Origin: Paenibacillus_S vulneris
GTDB lineage: Bacteria; Bacillota; Bacilli; Paenibacillales; NBRC-103111
Assembly: GCF_039543185.1 (NCBI RefSeq)
Contig: NZ_BAABJG010000012.1
Coordinates: forward strand, 1-64,000
Reading direction: 5' to 3'
Length of the DNA stretch: 64,000 nucleotides
A program made the translations under genes and the position numbers. The notes beneath the pieces were generated by a model. The model was not told the origin of the DNA and searched no databases. It saw only the letters and a program-made list of their open reading frames with translations. Shown in pieces: positions 8,920 to 18,189 of the stretch. Each line of letters starts with the position of its first letter. Within the stretch, counting starts at the first letter, position 1.

Positions 8920-9902
8920 CGGCAAGCGCCTCCTGCCGCGCCGTTCAGCGTAACCTTGTCAAGAAGCGTGACGGCAATAAAATGCTCCTTCTCCGGAGCT
9001 TGACCGCTCCAATATTGCTCCAGCAGCTTAACCGCATCGAAGCCCATCCGGTAAGGCTGCTGCACGATGGAGGAAGCGATTTTGCACTGGCGGATGCCCT
9101 CTTTCGTCTCCGGAAGGTCGTCGAAGGCATAAATTTGCAGATCGCTCCGCTTAGCCCGTTCCGCGGCTTTCATCATGCCTATGCCGTCCAAGGCGCTGAA
9201 TCCGACCATGATCTGCATTTGCGGATGGTCCTTCAGCATATCGGCCGCTTGCTGCTCCGCCTGCAGCCGGGAAATATTGGACGTTCGCACTTCCGTAATC
9301 GCAAGGGCAGGATTATGGCCGATAGCCTTACGGAACCCCTCCAGCCTGAGCTGCTGGCTCTGTGCGGAGCTTCCGACAAGGACACCGATGCTGCCTGCGC
9401 CCCCGGCCTTTTGGATGACAAGCTCACCCATCCGCTTGCCTGCTGCTTCGTTGTCCGTGCCGACGTAGGACAGCCTCCTACTGGCCGGCTCGTCTGTATC
9501 CACGGCAAGGACGGCGATGCCTTGGGCAATCGCTTTATCGATCCACTGCCGATACTGCGGATCGCCAAGGCCTTGTACCAGAATGGCATCGGCCTTGGCC
9601 GCAATCGCCTTCTCCAACAGCTTCGCTTGCTCGGCCGGATTGATGCGGAAGGAGCCGGTATACTCCAGCTCCCAGCCGTTCTGCTTCACAGCGTCGCGCG
9701 CTCCCTGCTCGACGGATCTCCAAAATGGGTTATCCAGCTCCTGCGAGATGAGTACAATGTGGCGCGGAGCCGGTTCCGATACGGCCGCCGGCGGCTTCAC
9801 CAGCTCACGAATCCGCAAGGTCGAGAACAAAAATTGCAGCAGCAGGCCGATGAAGACTATGGTAAGAACTAGAAGGCTTATGGACCATTTTCGATTCGAC
9901 AT
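8916..9902 (-). CDS. Membrane-anchored periplasmic-type sugar-binding protein (sensor component)
   Basis: 328 residues, Peripla_BP_4 (ribose/xylose-binding) fold. Landmarks are ELDNPFWRSVEQGARDA, ADAILVQGLGDPQYRQWIDKA, VLAVDTDEPASRR and YAFDDLPETKEGIRQ. The N-terminus is an uncleaved-looking membrane helix (about 8-27) with no lipobox cysteine. First gene of a three-gene operon with the kinase and regulator and no transporter gene, so I infer a sensing rather than transport role, like the XylFII-LytS-YesN three-component system of clostridia. Ligand unknown; a pentose or similar sugar is plausible. Confidence 0.82.
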   Translation of the reverse strand: MSNRKWSISLLVLTIVFIGLLLQFLFSTLRIRELVKPPAAVSEPAPRHIVLISQELDNPFWRSVEQGARDAVKQNGWELEYTGSFRINPAEQAKLLEKAIAAKADAILVQGLGDPQYRQWIDKAIAQGIAVLAVDTDEPASRRLSYVGTDNEAAGKRMGELVIQKAGGAGSIGVLVGSSAQSQQLRLEGFRKAIGHNPALAITEVRTSNISRLQAEQQAADMLKDHPQMQIMVGFSALDGIGMMKAAERAKRSDLQIYAFDDLPETKEGIRQCKIASSIVQQPYRMGFDAVKLLEQYWSGQAPEKEHFIAVTLLDKVTLNGAAGGACR

Positions 9903-10004
9903 GCTTGCCTCCGTGCTGCTATGATAAGACGCCGCTAGACGTTTTTCTTCTTATCTAATTATACAAAACTGGCGGCGGAATCCCAAACGGACGAAGCAGC
10001 AGAG

Positions 10005-10053
10005 CAAGCCCGGAAGGCAAGTCTTTACTAATCCGGGGCTTTTTCATAAACTG
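10005..10053 (+). terminator. Hairpin with T-tract in the leader of the oxidoreductase gene
   Basis: Arms AGCCCGGA and TCCGGGGCT followed by TTTTTC on the plus strand. No plus-strand gene ends here, so it is either a leader attenuator for the gene at 10122 or a relic. Confidence 0.35.
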
Positions 10054-10121
10054 ATACTAGAGTAAAGAGTCTGTGTGACCGGCTATCGGCCAAATCTAAA
10101 CAGGACGGAAGGAGCTGCAGC

Positions 10122-12173
10122 ATGAGTTCTGCGATACATCAACAAACAGGAGTGTTTCCATCCGTATGTTCTTTGGATTGCCCTGATCAATGCGGTTTAT
10201 TGGTGCATAAGGAAAACGGGAAAATTGTGAAAATCGAAGGAGACCCTTCGCATCCGGTAACCCAAGGGGCTATCTGCAACAAGGTCCGCAATATGGGCGA
10301 GCGGATTTATGACGCCAAGCGTCTTCAATATCCAATGAAACGGACGGGGAAAAAGGGAAGCGGGCAGTTCGAGCGCATCACGTGGGAGGAAGCCATCGAA
10401 ACGATCACCTCTCATTGGAAAAAGACGATTGCAGAGTACGGCTCGGAAGCGATTATGCCTTACAGCTTCTACGGGAACATGGGATTGATCGGAACGGAAG
10501 GGATGGATCGGCGGTTCTTTCACCGTCTCGGTGCAACCCGGTTAAAATACTCGATTTGCTCTGCGGCCGGCTCGGAAGGCTACAGCTATACGATGGGCGC
10601 CGGTGTCGGGACCGACCCGGAGGAAACGGTTCATACGAAGCTGTTCATCATGTGGGGGATCAATACGGTCAGCACCAACATGCATCAGGTGGTCCTGGCC
10701 GAAAAGGCGAGAAAGAACGGAGCGCAGGTCGTCGTGATCGACGTTCACAAAAACCAGACCGGACGCTGGGCCGACTGGTTCATTCCGATCAAGCCGGGCA
10801 CGGATGCAGCGTTGGCGCTTGGTCTGATGCATATTTTGTTCGACGAGAAGATGACGGACGATGCATTTTTGCAGGAATATACGGTAGGCCATGAAGAGCT
10901 GCGCCAGCATGTGCGGCAGTATGATCCTGTCACAGTATCGGGGATCACCGGTGTGCCTGTAGAGGACATTTATAAGCTGGCCCGGATGTACGGGCAAACC
11001 TCGCCTTCGTTCATTCGAATCGGTAACGGCCCTCAGCATCACGATAACGGGGGCATGTGTATCCGCACGATCTCGTGTCTGCCTGCCCTGACAGGACAGT
11101 GGCTTGTGCGGGGCGGGGGCGCGATCAAGGGCAACGGCTCGGTATTGGTGCATAATGAGTTCGCTCTGATGCGTCCGGACCTGCTGCCGGGCAAGGTCCG
11201 CCAGGTCAATATGAACCAGCTGGGAAGCGCGCTGCTGGAGCTGGACCCTCCTATCCGCTCGATGTACGTCTACAATTCGAACCCGGCCGTCGTAGCTCCT
11301 GAGTCGAATAAAGTAAGGAAGGGGCTGGAGCGGGAAGACTTGTTCACCGTCGTCCATGATCTGTTCCTGACAGAAACGGCGAAGTATGCGGACATCGTGC
11401 TGCCGGCGACATCGGCGTTTGAGAATACGGACTTTTATGCTTCTTATTGGCATCATTACATTCAAATTCAACAGCCGGTGATCGAGCCTTACGGCGAGAG
11501 CAAGTCGAATGTCGATGTATTTCGCCTGCTGGCGCAGGCTATGGGCTTTGAGGATCAGGCGCTGCGGGATACGGACGAGGAGCTGATTCGCCAGGCGTTG
11601 GATAACCCCGCGAATCCGGCGATAGCGGGAATTACCTACGAGGCCCTTGTGGAACGGCAGTATGTCAAAGCAGATGTGAAGCCGCTGTTTCCAGGCAAGC
11701 TGCAAACGCCGAGCGGCAAGATTGAGCTGTATTCCCAAGCGATGGAGAAAAAAGGATACCCTCCATTGCCGACCTATACGCCGCTGTGTGAAGATGAGGA
11801 CCTGCCGTTCCTGTTCATTCCGGGACCAAATCATAACTTCCTGAACTCGACATTTTCTAATAACGAGAAGCATGTCCGCATGGAAAAGACGCAGAAGCTG
11901 CATATGAATGCGAAGGATGCTGAGGCTCGCGGCATTCAGAACGGAGAGCTCGTGCGTGTATGGAACAGCCGCGGAGAATGTGAGCTGACCGCCTCGGTAG
12001 GGGAAGATGTGCTGCCTGGCGTTGTGGTGAGCCAAGGGCTTTGGGCGGACGCGCCGGGCGGGAAGAGAAACGTCAACGCCCTGACCCCGGACCGCATAGC
12101 GGATATGGGAGGAGGCGCGACCTTCTTCTCGGGCCGCGTGCAGGTAGATAAACTATTAGCCAGTTCAAGTTAG
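10122..12173 (+). CDS. Molybdopterin-dependent oxidoreductase (formate dehydrogenase/BisC-like)
   Basis: 683 residues. The N-terminal 4Fe-4S site is CSLDCPDQCG followed about 28 residues later by GAICNKV. The cofactor-binding body includes YSICSAAGSEGYSYTMG, MWGINTVSTNMHQ, SNPAVVAPESNKVRKGL and a C-terminal MopB domain with PNHNFLNSTFSN and GVVVSQGLWADAPGG. The subfamily (formate, thiosulfate or other substrate) is unclear. GGAAGGAGCTGCAGC precedes the ATG. No FdhD, electron-transfer subunit or chaperone is adjacent and there is no Tat signal, so a cytoplasmic enzyme is likely. Confidence 0.85.
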   Translation: MSSAIHQQTGVFPSVCSLDCPDQCGLLVHKENGKIVKIEGDPSHPVTQGAICNKVRNMGERIYDAKRLQYPMKRTGKKGSGQFERITWEEAIETITSHWKKTIAEYGSEAIMPYSFYGNMGLIGTEGMDRRFFHRLGATRLKYSICSAAGSEGYSYTMGAGVGTDPEETVHTKLFIMWGINTVSTNMHQVVLAEKARKNGAQVVVIDVHKNQTGRWADWFIPIKPGTDAALALGLMHILFDEKMTDDAFLQEYTVGHEELRQHVRQYDPVTVSGITGVPVEDIYKLARMYGQTSPSFIRIGNGPQHHDNGGMCIRTISCLPALTGQWLVRGGGAIKGNGSVLVHNEFALMRPDLLPGKVRQVNMNQLGSALLELDPPIRSMYVYNSNPAVVAPESNKVRKGLEREDLFTVVHDLFLTETAKYADIVLPATSAFENTDFYASYWHHYIQIQQPVIEPYGESKSNVDVFRLLAQAMGFEDQALRDTDEELIRQALDNPANPAIAGITYEALVERQYVKADVKPLFPGKLQTPSGKIELYSQAMEKKGYPPLPTYTPLCEDEDLPFLFIPGPNHNFLNSTFSNNEKHVRMEKTQKLHMNAKDAEARGIQNGELVRVWNSRGECELTASVGEDVLPGVVVSQGLWADAPGGKRNVNALTPDRIADMGGGATFFSGRVQVDKLLASSS

Positions 12174-12203
12174 CGTTCAGTTGAGCACTTATCAATAGAT
12201 ACA

Positions 12204-12314
12204 AATAGACCGTACCAGCGTAGGGATAAGCTCCCCTTAGAGCAGCAGGCTTTTATTATGTCGCCTGTCTACTTGAAGGGGAGCTTATCTTTTATACAGC
12301 AGGTACGGTCTATT
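12204..12314. terminator. Long bidirectional hairpin between convergent genes
   Basis: Nested inverted repeats: AATAGACCGTACC (12204) with GGTACGGTCTATT (12302), and GATAAGCTCCCCTT (12225) with AAGGGGAGCTTATC (12276). It ends in TTTTT on the plus strand, and its right arm overlaps the stop codon of the leftward TetR gene. It separates two convergent genes. Confidence 0.65.
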
Positions 12315-12996
12315 TTTGGGATTGTGGCGTATTAGCGGCGCCGGCCGGCCCCCGCAAATAGTCCAAAAAGATTTGCTTCATCACCAGCAGCTGGGTTTCC
12401 GGCTCCATGTCGGATTCCAGCATGGCGATGTTTTTTTGCAGGGACAGCTTCTGCGCGAAAATACCGAATGCATTGGCCATCGTCGATAACGTATCCGGAA
12501 TGGAGATATCCGAACGAATCGAGCCATCGTGTATTCCTTCTTCCATGATGCGGTGATAGATCGCCGAGATCTGATGATATACGGCGTTGAATTTATCGAT
12601 ATCCTCCAGCGGCTCCGGCGATTGGGCGGCATAGCTCTGGAAGGCTTCAAGAAGCCTGGTCCGCTCCCCGCGAGTTTCGCGGCTGAAGGACACGAAATGA
12701 TCAAACACTCGCTCCAGCTTGCTGAGGCAGCTCTCCTGCCTTGCGGCTATTTCCTCGAATACAGGCGCTTGAGACTCCATAAGGCGGGTGGCCACGGCGA
12801 CGATCAATTTATCTTTCTTGGGAAAGTACCGAAACAAGGTGGCAATGCCCACATTATCTTCTTTGGCGATGTCCTGCATGGTAGCCTTTTCGAAGCCTTT
12901 TCTCAGAAATACACGTTCTGCAGACGCGATAATGCTGCTGAGTCGCTGCTGCTTGCCTTGAAGCCGCTCCTGTTCCCATCTGCTCTTAGGGTCCAT
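12310..12996 (-). CDS. TetR/AcrR-family regulator
   Basis: 228 residues. The helix-turn-helix lies at about 20-65 with RVFLRKGFEKATMQDIAKEDNV and TLFRYFPKKDKLI. The C-terminal part is an ordinary helical TetR ligand domain. It is divergent from an SDR dehydrogenase gene, and palindromes built from TGATAG...CTATCA occur in the shared intergenic region, one upstream of each gene. It probably represses both. The stop codon lies within the long hairpin at 12204-12314. Confidence 0.87.
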   Translation of the reverse strand: MDPKSRWEQERLQGKQQRLSSIIASAERVFLRKGFEKATMQDIAKEDNVGIATLFRYFPKKDKLIVAVATRLMESQAPVFEEIAARQESCLSKLERVFDHFVSFSRETRGERTRLLEAFQSYAAQSPEPLEDIDKFNAVYHQISAIYHRIMEEGIHDGSIRSDISIPDTLSTMANAFGIFAQKLSLQKNIAMLESDMEPETQLLVMKQIFLDYLRGPAGAANTPQSQK

Positions 12997-13031
12997 TAAC
13001 GTTCAACTCCTCAACCATGTCATGTCATAAT

Positions 13032-13048
13032 TGATAGCCATGCTATCA
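13032..13048. promoter_or_regulatory. TetR operator upstream of the regulator gene
   Basis: Perfect palindrome TGATAGC-CAT-GCTATCA, about 36 bp upstream of the regulator start codon. The half-site TGATAG is shared with the palindromes at 13148-13186. Confidence 0.75.
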
Positions 13049-13108
13049 AAATGACCAATCGTTGTCAACTTCACCTGCTTTTTCTTGCATGGAAAGAAGG
13101 GGGACGGA

Positions 13109-13186
13109 TTGAAAAGAATAATGGCTAGTGATATAATCAATATTGTAATGATAGTCACACTATCATAAAGGTAGTTATGCTATCAT
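13109..13186 (+). promoter_or_regulatory. SDR promoter with TetR operators
   Basis: TTGAAA (13109-13114), a 17-bp spacer and TATAAT (13132-13137). Just downstream lies the perfect palindrome ATGATAGT-CAC-ACTATCAT (13148-13166), then an imperfect copy (13170-13186). The position covers the start of transcription, as expected for repression relieved by an inducer. Confidence 0.8.
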
Positions 13187-13248
13187 TATCCCGATTTTCC
13201 CTATCCGCTAAGGATAGAACACCCATACTGCTAAGGAGATGGAACAAC

Positions 13249-14013
13249 ATGACAACTGCAGTTACGAACCCCATTGCTGTAATTACTGGTGCAGGAAGCG
13301 GTATAGGAAGAGCCAGCAGCTTGAAGCTCGCTCAGAACGGAGCCAAGGTGATATTGGTCGATTACAACAAGGAAGCCGGAGAAGAGACGTTAAAGCTTGT
13401 GCAGGAGCAAGGCGGTGAAGGGATCTTCGTTCAGGCCAACGTAGCGAAGAGTGAGGACGTACAATATTATGTGAATGAAGCCGTCAAGACCTACGGCCGG
13501 ATTGATATATTTTTCAATAATGCAGGAATCATTCAAAAGTTCTCGATGCTTTCGGACACCGACGAGGCTGAATTCGACCGTATCCTGGCGGTCAACGTCA
13601 AAGGAGTCTTCCTCGGGCTGAAATATGTTCTGAAAGTGATGGAGAGCCAAGGCAGCGGAACCATCATCAATACGGCCTCCACGGCAGGAATTCGCAGTGA
13701 GCACAGCGCGGGCGTCTATTCCGCCAGCAAGCATGCGGTGATCGGGTTGACGAAATCGGCTGCTTTGGAATATGTGAAGAAAGGAATCCGTGTGAACGCG
13801 ATTTGTCCGGGAGGAGTGAAAACCGCTCTGACGGATAGCGTTCCTGTGACGATGCAGCAGACCGGCTATGTGCCTGAGGAAGTCTCGAATATGAGAATGG
13901 GCCGCTTCGCACAACCGGAAGAGATCGCGGGCATGGTAGCCTTCCTGGCTTCTCCCGAATCGAGCTACATGACAGGCTCTATCGTGCTGGTAGACGGCGG
14001 CTTGACGCTGTAA
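13249..14013 (+). CDS. SDR-family NAD(P)-dependent dehydrogenase
   Basis: 254 residues, a classical short-chain dehydrogenase. The nucleotide-binding motif is TGAGSGIGRAS, then NNAG, a catalytic Ser in NTASTAG, the YSASK motif, and C-terminal VDGG. Acidic residues after strand 2 (VDYNKE) suggest NAD preference. I start at ATG 13249, with AAGGAG 11 bases upstream, rather than the in-frame ATG 13177, which lies inside the operator region. Substrate unknown. Regulated by the divergent TetR protein. Confidence 0.9.
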   Translation: MTTAVTNPIAVITGAGSGIGRASSLKLAQNGAKVILVDYNKEAGEETLKLVQEQGGEGIFVQANVAKSEDVQYYVNEAVKTYGRIDIFFNNAGIIQKFSMLSDTDEAEFDRILAVNVKGVFLGLKYVLKVMESQGSGTIINTASTAGIRSEHSAGVYSASKHAVIGLTKSAALEYVKKGIRVNAICPGGVKTALTDSVPVTMQQTGYVPEEVSNMRMGRFAQPEEIAGMVAFLASPESSYMTGSIVLVDGGLTL

Positions 14014-14032
14014 AAAAGTGAAACTGGGAAAC

Positions 14033-14068
14033 AAACGCAATCTGCGATGACGCGGGTTGCGTTTTTTT
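14033..14068 (+). terminator. Terminator of the SDR gene
   Basis: Stem AACGCAATCTGCG with CGCGGGTTGCGTT, perfect when G-U pairs are counted, followed by a run of T. Confidence 0.8.
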
Positions 14069-14378
14069 GTACATAGATCGGAAGGGAACATGCTGGTTTG
14101 GTTGCAGCTAAGGCGAATTTGAGACGGGATTGTAAAGGTTTTGTATTTTTTGCTCGTACCTAATATACAGCACCCCCTAGTTGTGTTACTTTATACGTGT
14201 TGATTGCAACCCATGAGGCATAGACAGATGAAGCGGCTGCCGATGTTTGCGGGATACGACGCGGCATAGCGGTTATTTGTGCTGAATGTTTGCATTAGTA
14301 CTGTGCAGCTTTGAAGTGATGCAGTAATGGTTTGTGATTTTTTCTCAGTAATCTTACTATTTGGGAGGCTAGACTTCA
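14069..14378. other. Intergenic leader of the SLH-protein gene
   Basis: About 310 bp with no ORF, repeat or convincing promoter pair that I can support. GGGAGG at 14363 serves the next gene. Confidence 0.4.
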
Positions 14379-17300
14379 TTGAAATCGAGAAAATCAATTC
14401 GAAACCTATCGCTGCTGACACTTACGGTTTCCCTTTTGAGTCAAAGCATGCCTGCAGCAGCCGTATACGGGGCCGCTCCGGATGTGAAGCAGCCAGATGC
14501 GGGCGGCGGAAGATGGATGGCAGGAGAATATCACGTTCACACGTATGAATCCGATGATGCCCAGCGATCGCTGCAAACGGTGCTGGATAATGCTTTTGAA
14601 CAGTATGGGATGGACTGGATTGCGCTTGCCGATCACTTGAGAATGTCAGGCCGGGACGATGAAGGCAATCCGGTTCCGGGAGGACCGATTCCTTTTTCCA
14701 AGGGCATGGCATTGTATCAGGTGCCGAAAATCAAGCAGCTGCAGGACGCGAATAAATATAAAGATAAAATTATTTTCTCCGGGTTTGAGTGGGACATGCC
14801 TACCTATGATCATATCGGGATAGGCATTTTGGCGGACAGCCCCGATCAATCATTAAAAGCGGCAAGCGAGTTCGAATATTTGTTCACGAACCGTGACGAA
14901 AGCCTGTTTGATCCGGCCGATGTTGCCGTCTGGAAGGCGACCTACAGCAGAGCCTATACGACAAGCCAGGATGCAAGAACGGGCTTGAGCTGGATTAAGG
15001 GGAATTTTCCGAAAAACAGCTACGCTTTATTGAATCACCCTTCACGGAAAACAAATTCCGGAGGGACGGTTTATAAAATATCGGATATCCGCGACTTCAA
15101 CAATATAGCACCGGATACCTTCTTCGGGATGGAAGGAATGCCCGGAAACCAGATGGAGCCTGACCGGGGAGGACTTAACCTGACGACTCCCAAAAACCGG
15201 ACCTACGGCGGAGCGGATTATATGATTGCCAAGGTCGGCGGAGTATGGGACGCGCTACTTGGGGAAGGAAGGAGATTCTGGAATTTTTCGAACTCCGATT
15301 ATCATTTCGATATCAGTGACGACAATAAATACTCCAGCGGTTACAAGCCTGGGGAATATTCGAAAAACTATACGTGGGTAAACGGCAGTGATATGCAGGC
15401 TGTGCTGGAAGGCATGCGCTCAGGGAAATCGTTCTCCGTATTCGGCGATTTGATCAACGCGCTGGATTATCATATCGATGCCAACGGGACCAAGAAAGAA
15501 ATGGGCGAGGAGCTTTCTGTGAAGGAAGGGGACCCTCTCATGCTGACCATTCGTTTCAAAAGCCCGGACAAAAATAACAACGGGGACCCTGTGCAGGTGG
15601 ACCATGTGGATCTGATTGCAGGCGATGTAACGGGCTATGCCGCACCTGGAACTCCGGAATATGCCAAGGATACGAATGAATCGACCCAAGTGCTCCAGCG
15701 CTTTACGAGCAGCGATTGGACGAAGGATGCCGAGGGCTACAACGTCATTACTTATAACCTCGGAGCTGCCGGCAAAAATCAATACTTCAGGCTGCGCGGC
15801 ACGAATCTGGGCGTTGATGTGGCGGGAGAAACGAGCAACGGGGAGCCGCTGATCGATCCGAAGACCGACATAGCCGATAATGCGACCCGCTTTGCGGAAA
15901 TCAATAAACGGAATTATAGCGATTTATGGTTTTATTCTAATCCGATTTTCGTGAACGTGGAGCCGTATACGGATCAGCAGGCCGTTAATGATACGGTAGC
16001 AGCTCTGGATTTGGGCGATATGAGCGGCGTAACGGCGGATATCGAGCTGCCCGCGCAAGGCCAGCATGGTACCACGGTTCAATGGGAAAGCTTGAATCCT
16101 GCTGTCGTATCTATTGCTAACGATAAAGGAATCGTTACCCGTCCCGCTGCAGGTCAGCCTGATGCGAAGGTAACATTGAAGGCCACGGTATCCCGCGGCA
16201 CAACTAGCGTGATCAAACCATTCGAAGTTACCGTTAAGGCATTGGCTTATACCGATGCGGAAGCGGTCGCTCTGGCGAAAAACGCTCTGACTCTGGGGGA
16301 CACCAGTGCCGTAGAGAATGATTTGAAGCTGCCGGCCGCAGGGGAGCAGGGAACCGTGATTACCTGGAAAAGCTCTAATCCGGTCTATATGGACGATAAC
16401 GGGAAGATGGTGTTCCATCCCAATAAGGATACGGATCTTACGTTAACAGCAACGATCAAACGGGGAAATGCCGTGGATGTGAAAGCCTTCTCCGTTACAC
16501 TGAAGGGAGATGCCAGCATTACTCCGCTGCAGCTGAGCTGGACGATGAAGACGGCGGACGGCAGCCCTTATGCGAACGGAGCCTGGACGAATCAAAACGT
16601 AACGGCCAGCGTCTACGCGAATGTGTATGTTCCGGGCTCGACGGTTTCATTAGAGCTGTCTACAGATGGTGGCACGTATCTGGCTTACAACAGCCAAAGC
16701 AAAGTGGAGGTTTCCGGTGAAGGAGAGCATACGCTGCAATTCCGGGCGAAGGATTCGTTAGGTCATACGGCCGAGTTACCGCTTGCTGTGAGCATTGATC
16801 GTACGGCTCCTGTGATTACTCTAAAAGGAAGCCCGAGCATGACTATGCTTATCGGTACGCCATACAACGAGCAAGGAGCTGAAGCAGCGGATCATGCAGG
16901 CATAGCGGGCGAGGTTGCGATAACCGGAACCGTGGACACCAAGACGATTGGGACTTATACGCTGCATTATAACGCAACCGATCTGGCGGGGAATGCGGCC
17001 GCAGAAGTGACGAGAACGGTGAACGTCGTGGCACCGCATGGAAACAGCAGCCACCATGGCTCCGGCGGCGGAAGCTCGACTCCGACCGATACTTCGAACA
17101 ACTCAACGAACGGGAATAATACGAACCAAGGAACGGAGGCTTCCTCTTCCCAAGTGGCTGTCACCTCGGCTCAAGGGGCGGAAGGCGGCATCAAGGATGT
17201 GCTTCAATTTAAGATACCATCCGGTGCCGTGAAGGAAGACGGCAAAATTCAGGCTGTACTGCTTCCTACCGCTCAAATTCCGTCTTTTGGTTCGTTGAAG

Positions 17301-18095
17301 GCGGTAAGCCAAGCGGTCGAGCTGATGAGTACGACAGGCCGTACCTTTACGAAGCCTGTGGAGATCAAGATGTTCTATAAGGCGGATTCTATTGCACCTG
17401 GAAGCAAGCCAGCTATTTATTACTATAACGAGACGCAGAAGCGTTGGATTTATCTTGGAGGGACCGTCAATCCGGACGGCAGTATAACGGTCAATGTCAA
17501 GCATTTTACGAAGTTTGCCGTGCTGGAGTACAAGCCTGCAGTGTTCCCGGATCTGTCCGGACATTGGGCCGCTCCTTATACGGAACGGTTGGCTGGAATG
17601 AATGTCATTCAAGGCTTTGAGGACGGGAAGTTCCGTCCGGAGCAGACGGTGACGCGGGCTCAATTCGCCAAAATGATCGCCGAAGCCATGGGGCTTCAGA
17701 CGACGGCGGCTTCCACTTCCTTCGCGGATGATAACCAAATCCCATCCTGGGCCAAGGGAAGCATTGCGGCCGCAGTTCAAGCGGGCCTTATCAACGGTTA
17801 TGAAGAGAACGGCCGCCTGCTGTTCAAGGCGGACCAAACCATTACCCGGGCGGAAATGGCGGTTATGATGTCCAGAGCGCTTAGCGCCAATGGATACAAG
17901 GGAGGCGAGGCGAATGCCATTTCCTTTAAAGACGCCTCCCATATTCCGGATTGGGCGCAAGCCTCCGTGAAGGCTTCTGCAGTATCCGGCATTCTGAACG
18001 GGTACGAGGATCAAACCTTCCGCCCAAGCGCTGGCGCTACAAGAGCGGAATCCTCCGCAATGATCTATAAGCTGTTAGAAGCATTGAACATTTAG
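14379..18095 (+). CDS. Secreted PHP-domain protein with Ig-like domains and SLH anchor
   Basis: 1238 residues. Signal peptide at about 1-32; a PHP-type metal-dependent domain at about 48-500 with GEYHVHTYESDD, IALADHLRMSG and NSDYHFD; two atrophied bacterial Ig domains (about 525-705), each beginning YTDxxAV; an Ig-like region with a DUF5011-type module starting ITLKGSPSMTMLIG; a Ser/Gly/Thr/Asn linker; a ZU5-like region; and three SLH domains (about 1055-1238, for example FPDLSGHWA). It should sit on the cell wall through SLH binding and hydrolyse an unknown phosphoester. Start TTG, with GGGAGG ten bases upstream. Confidence 0.87.
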   Translation: MKSRKSIRNLSLLTLTVSLLSQSMPAAAVYGAAPDVKQPDAGGGRWMAGEYHVHTYESDDAQRSLQTVLDNAFEQYGMDWIALADHLRMSGRDDEGNPVPGGPIPFSKGMALYQVPKIKQLQDANKYKDKIIFSGFEWDMPTYDHIGIGILADSPDQSLKAASEFEYLFTNRDESLFDPADVAVWKATYSRAYTTSQDARTGLSWIKGNFPKNSYALLNHPSRKTNSGGTVYKISDIRDFNNIAPDTFFGMEGMPGNQMEPDRGGLNLTTPKNRTYGGADYMIAKVGGVWDALLGEGRRFWNFSNSDYHFDISDDNKYSSGYKPGEYSKNYTWVNGSDMQAVLEGMRSGKSFSVFGDLINALDYHIDANGTKKEMGEELSVKEGDPLMLTIRFKSPDKNNNGDPVQVDHVDLIAGDVTGYAAPGTPEYAKDTNESTQVLQRFTSSDWTKDAEGYNVITYNLGAAGKNQYFRLRGTNLGVDVAGETSNGEPLIDPKTDIADNATRFAEINKRNYSDLWFYSNPIFVNVEPYTDQQAVNDTVAALDLGDMSGVTADIELPAQGQHGTTVQWESLNPAVVSIANDKGIVTRPAAGQPDAKVTLKATVSRGTTSVIKPFEVTVKALAYTDAEAVALAKNALTLGDTSAVENDLKLPAAGEQGTVITWKSSNPVYMDDNGKMVFHPNKDTDLTLTATIKRGNAVDVKAFSVTLKGDASITPLQLSWTMKTADGSPYANGAWTNQNVTASVYANVYVPGSTVSLELSTDGGTYLAYNSQSKVEVSGEGEHTLQFRAKDSLGHTAELPLAVSIDRTAPVITLKGSPSMTMLIGTPYNEQGAEAADHAGIAGEVAITGTVDTKTIGTYTLHYNATDLAGNAAAEVTRTVNVVAPHGNSSHHGSGGGSSTPTDTSNNSTNGNNTNQGTEASSSQVAVTSAQGAEGGIKDVLQFKIPSGAVKEDGKIQAVLLPTAQIPSFGSLKAVSQAVELMSTTGRTFTKPVEIKMFYKADSIAPGSKPAIYYYNETQKRWIYLGGTVNPDGSITVNVKHFTKFAVLEYKPAVFPDLSGHWAAPYTERLAGMNVIQGFEDGKFRPEQTVTRAQFAKMIAEAMGLQTTAASTSFADDNQIPSWAKGSIAAAVQAGLINGYEENGRLLFKADQTITRAEMAVMMSRALSANGYKGGEANAISFKDASHIPDWAQASVKASAVSGILNGYEDQTFRPSAGATRAESSAMIYKLLEALNI

Positions 18096-18111
18096 GTTAT
18101 AAAGGAAAAGA

Positions 18112-18141
18112 AGAGACACGCGGTGCTCCGTGTGTCTCTTT
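18112..18141 (+). terminator. Terminator of the SLH-protein gene
   Basis: Stem AGAGACACGCGG / CCGTGTGTCTCT with loop TGCT and a short T-run. Confidence 0.75.
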
Positions 18142-18189
18142 AGGTTGTTGAGCAATCTGCAGGTAATTGGAAAAATAGCATCGGTCCCC

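Noticed and set aside
10542..12035. 497-residue antisense ORF opposite the molybdopterin oxidoreductase
   Set aside because: Arg/Leu-rich shadow of a strongly supported gene, no ribosome site, no motif.
13177..13248. Upstream in-frame start for the SDR dehydrogenase
   Set aside because: It lies within the operator region, has no ribosome site, and would put 24 atypical residues before the nucleotide-binding strand.
17103..18014. Antisense ORF opposite the SLH domains
   Set aside because: SLH domains on the plus strand are unmistakable; the minus frame has no recognisable content.
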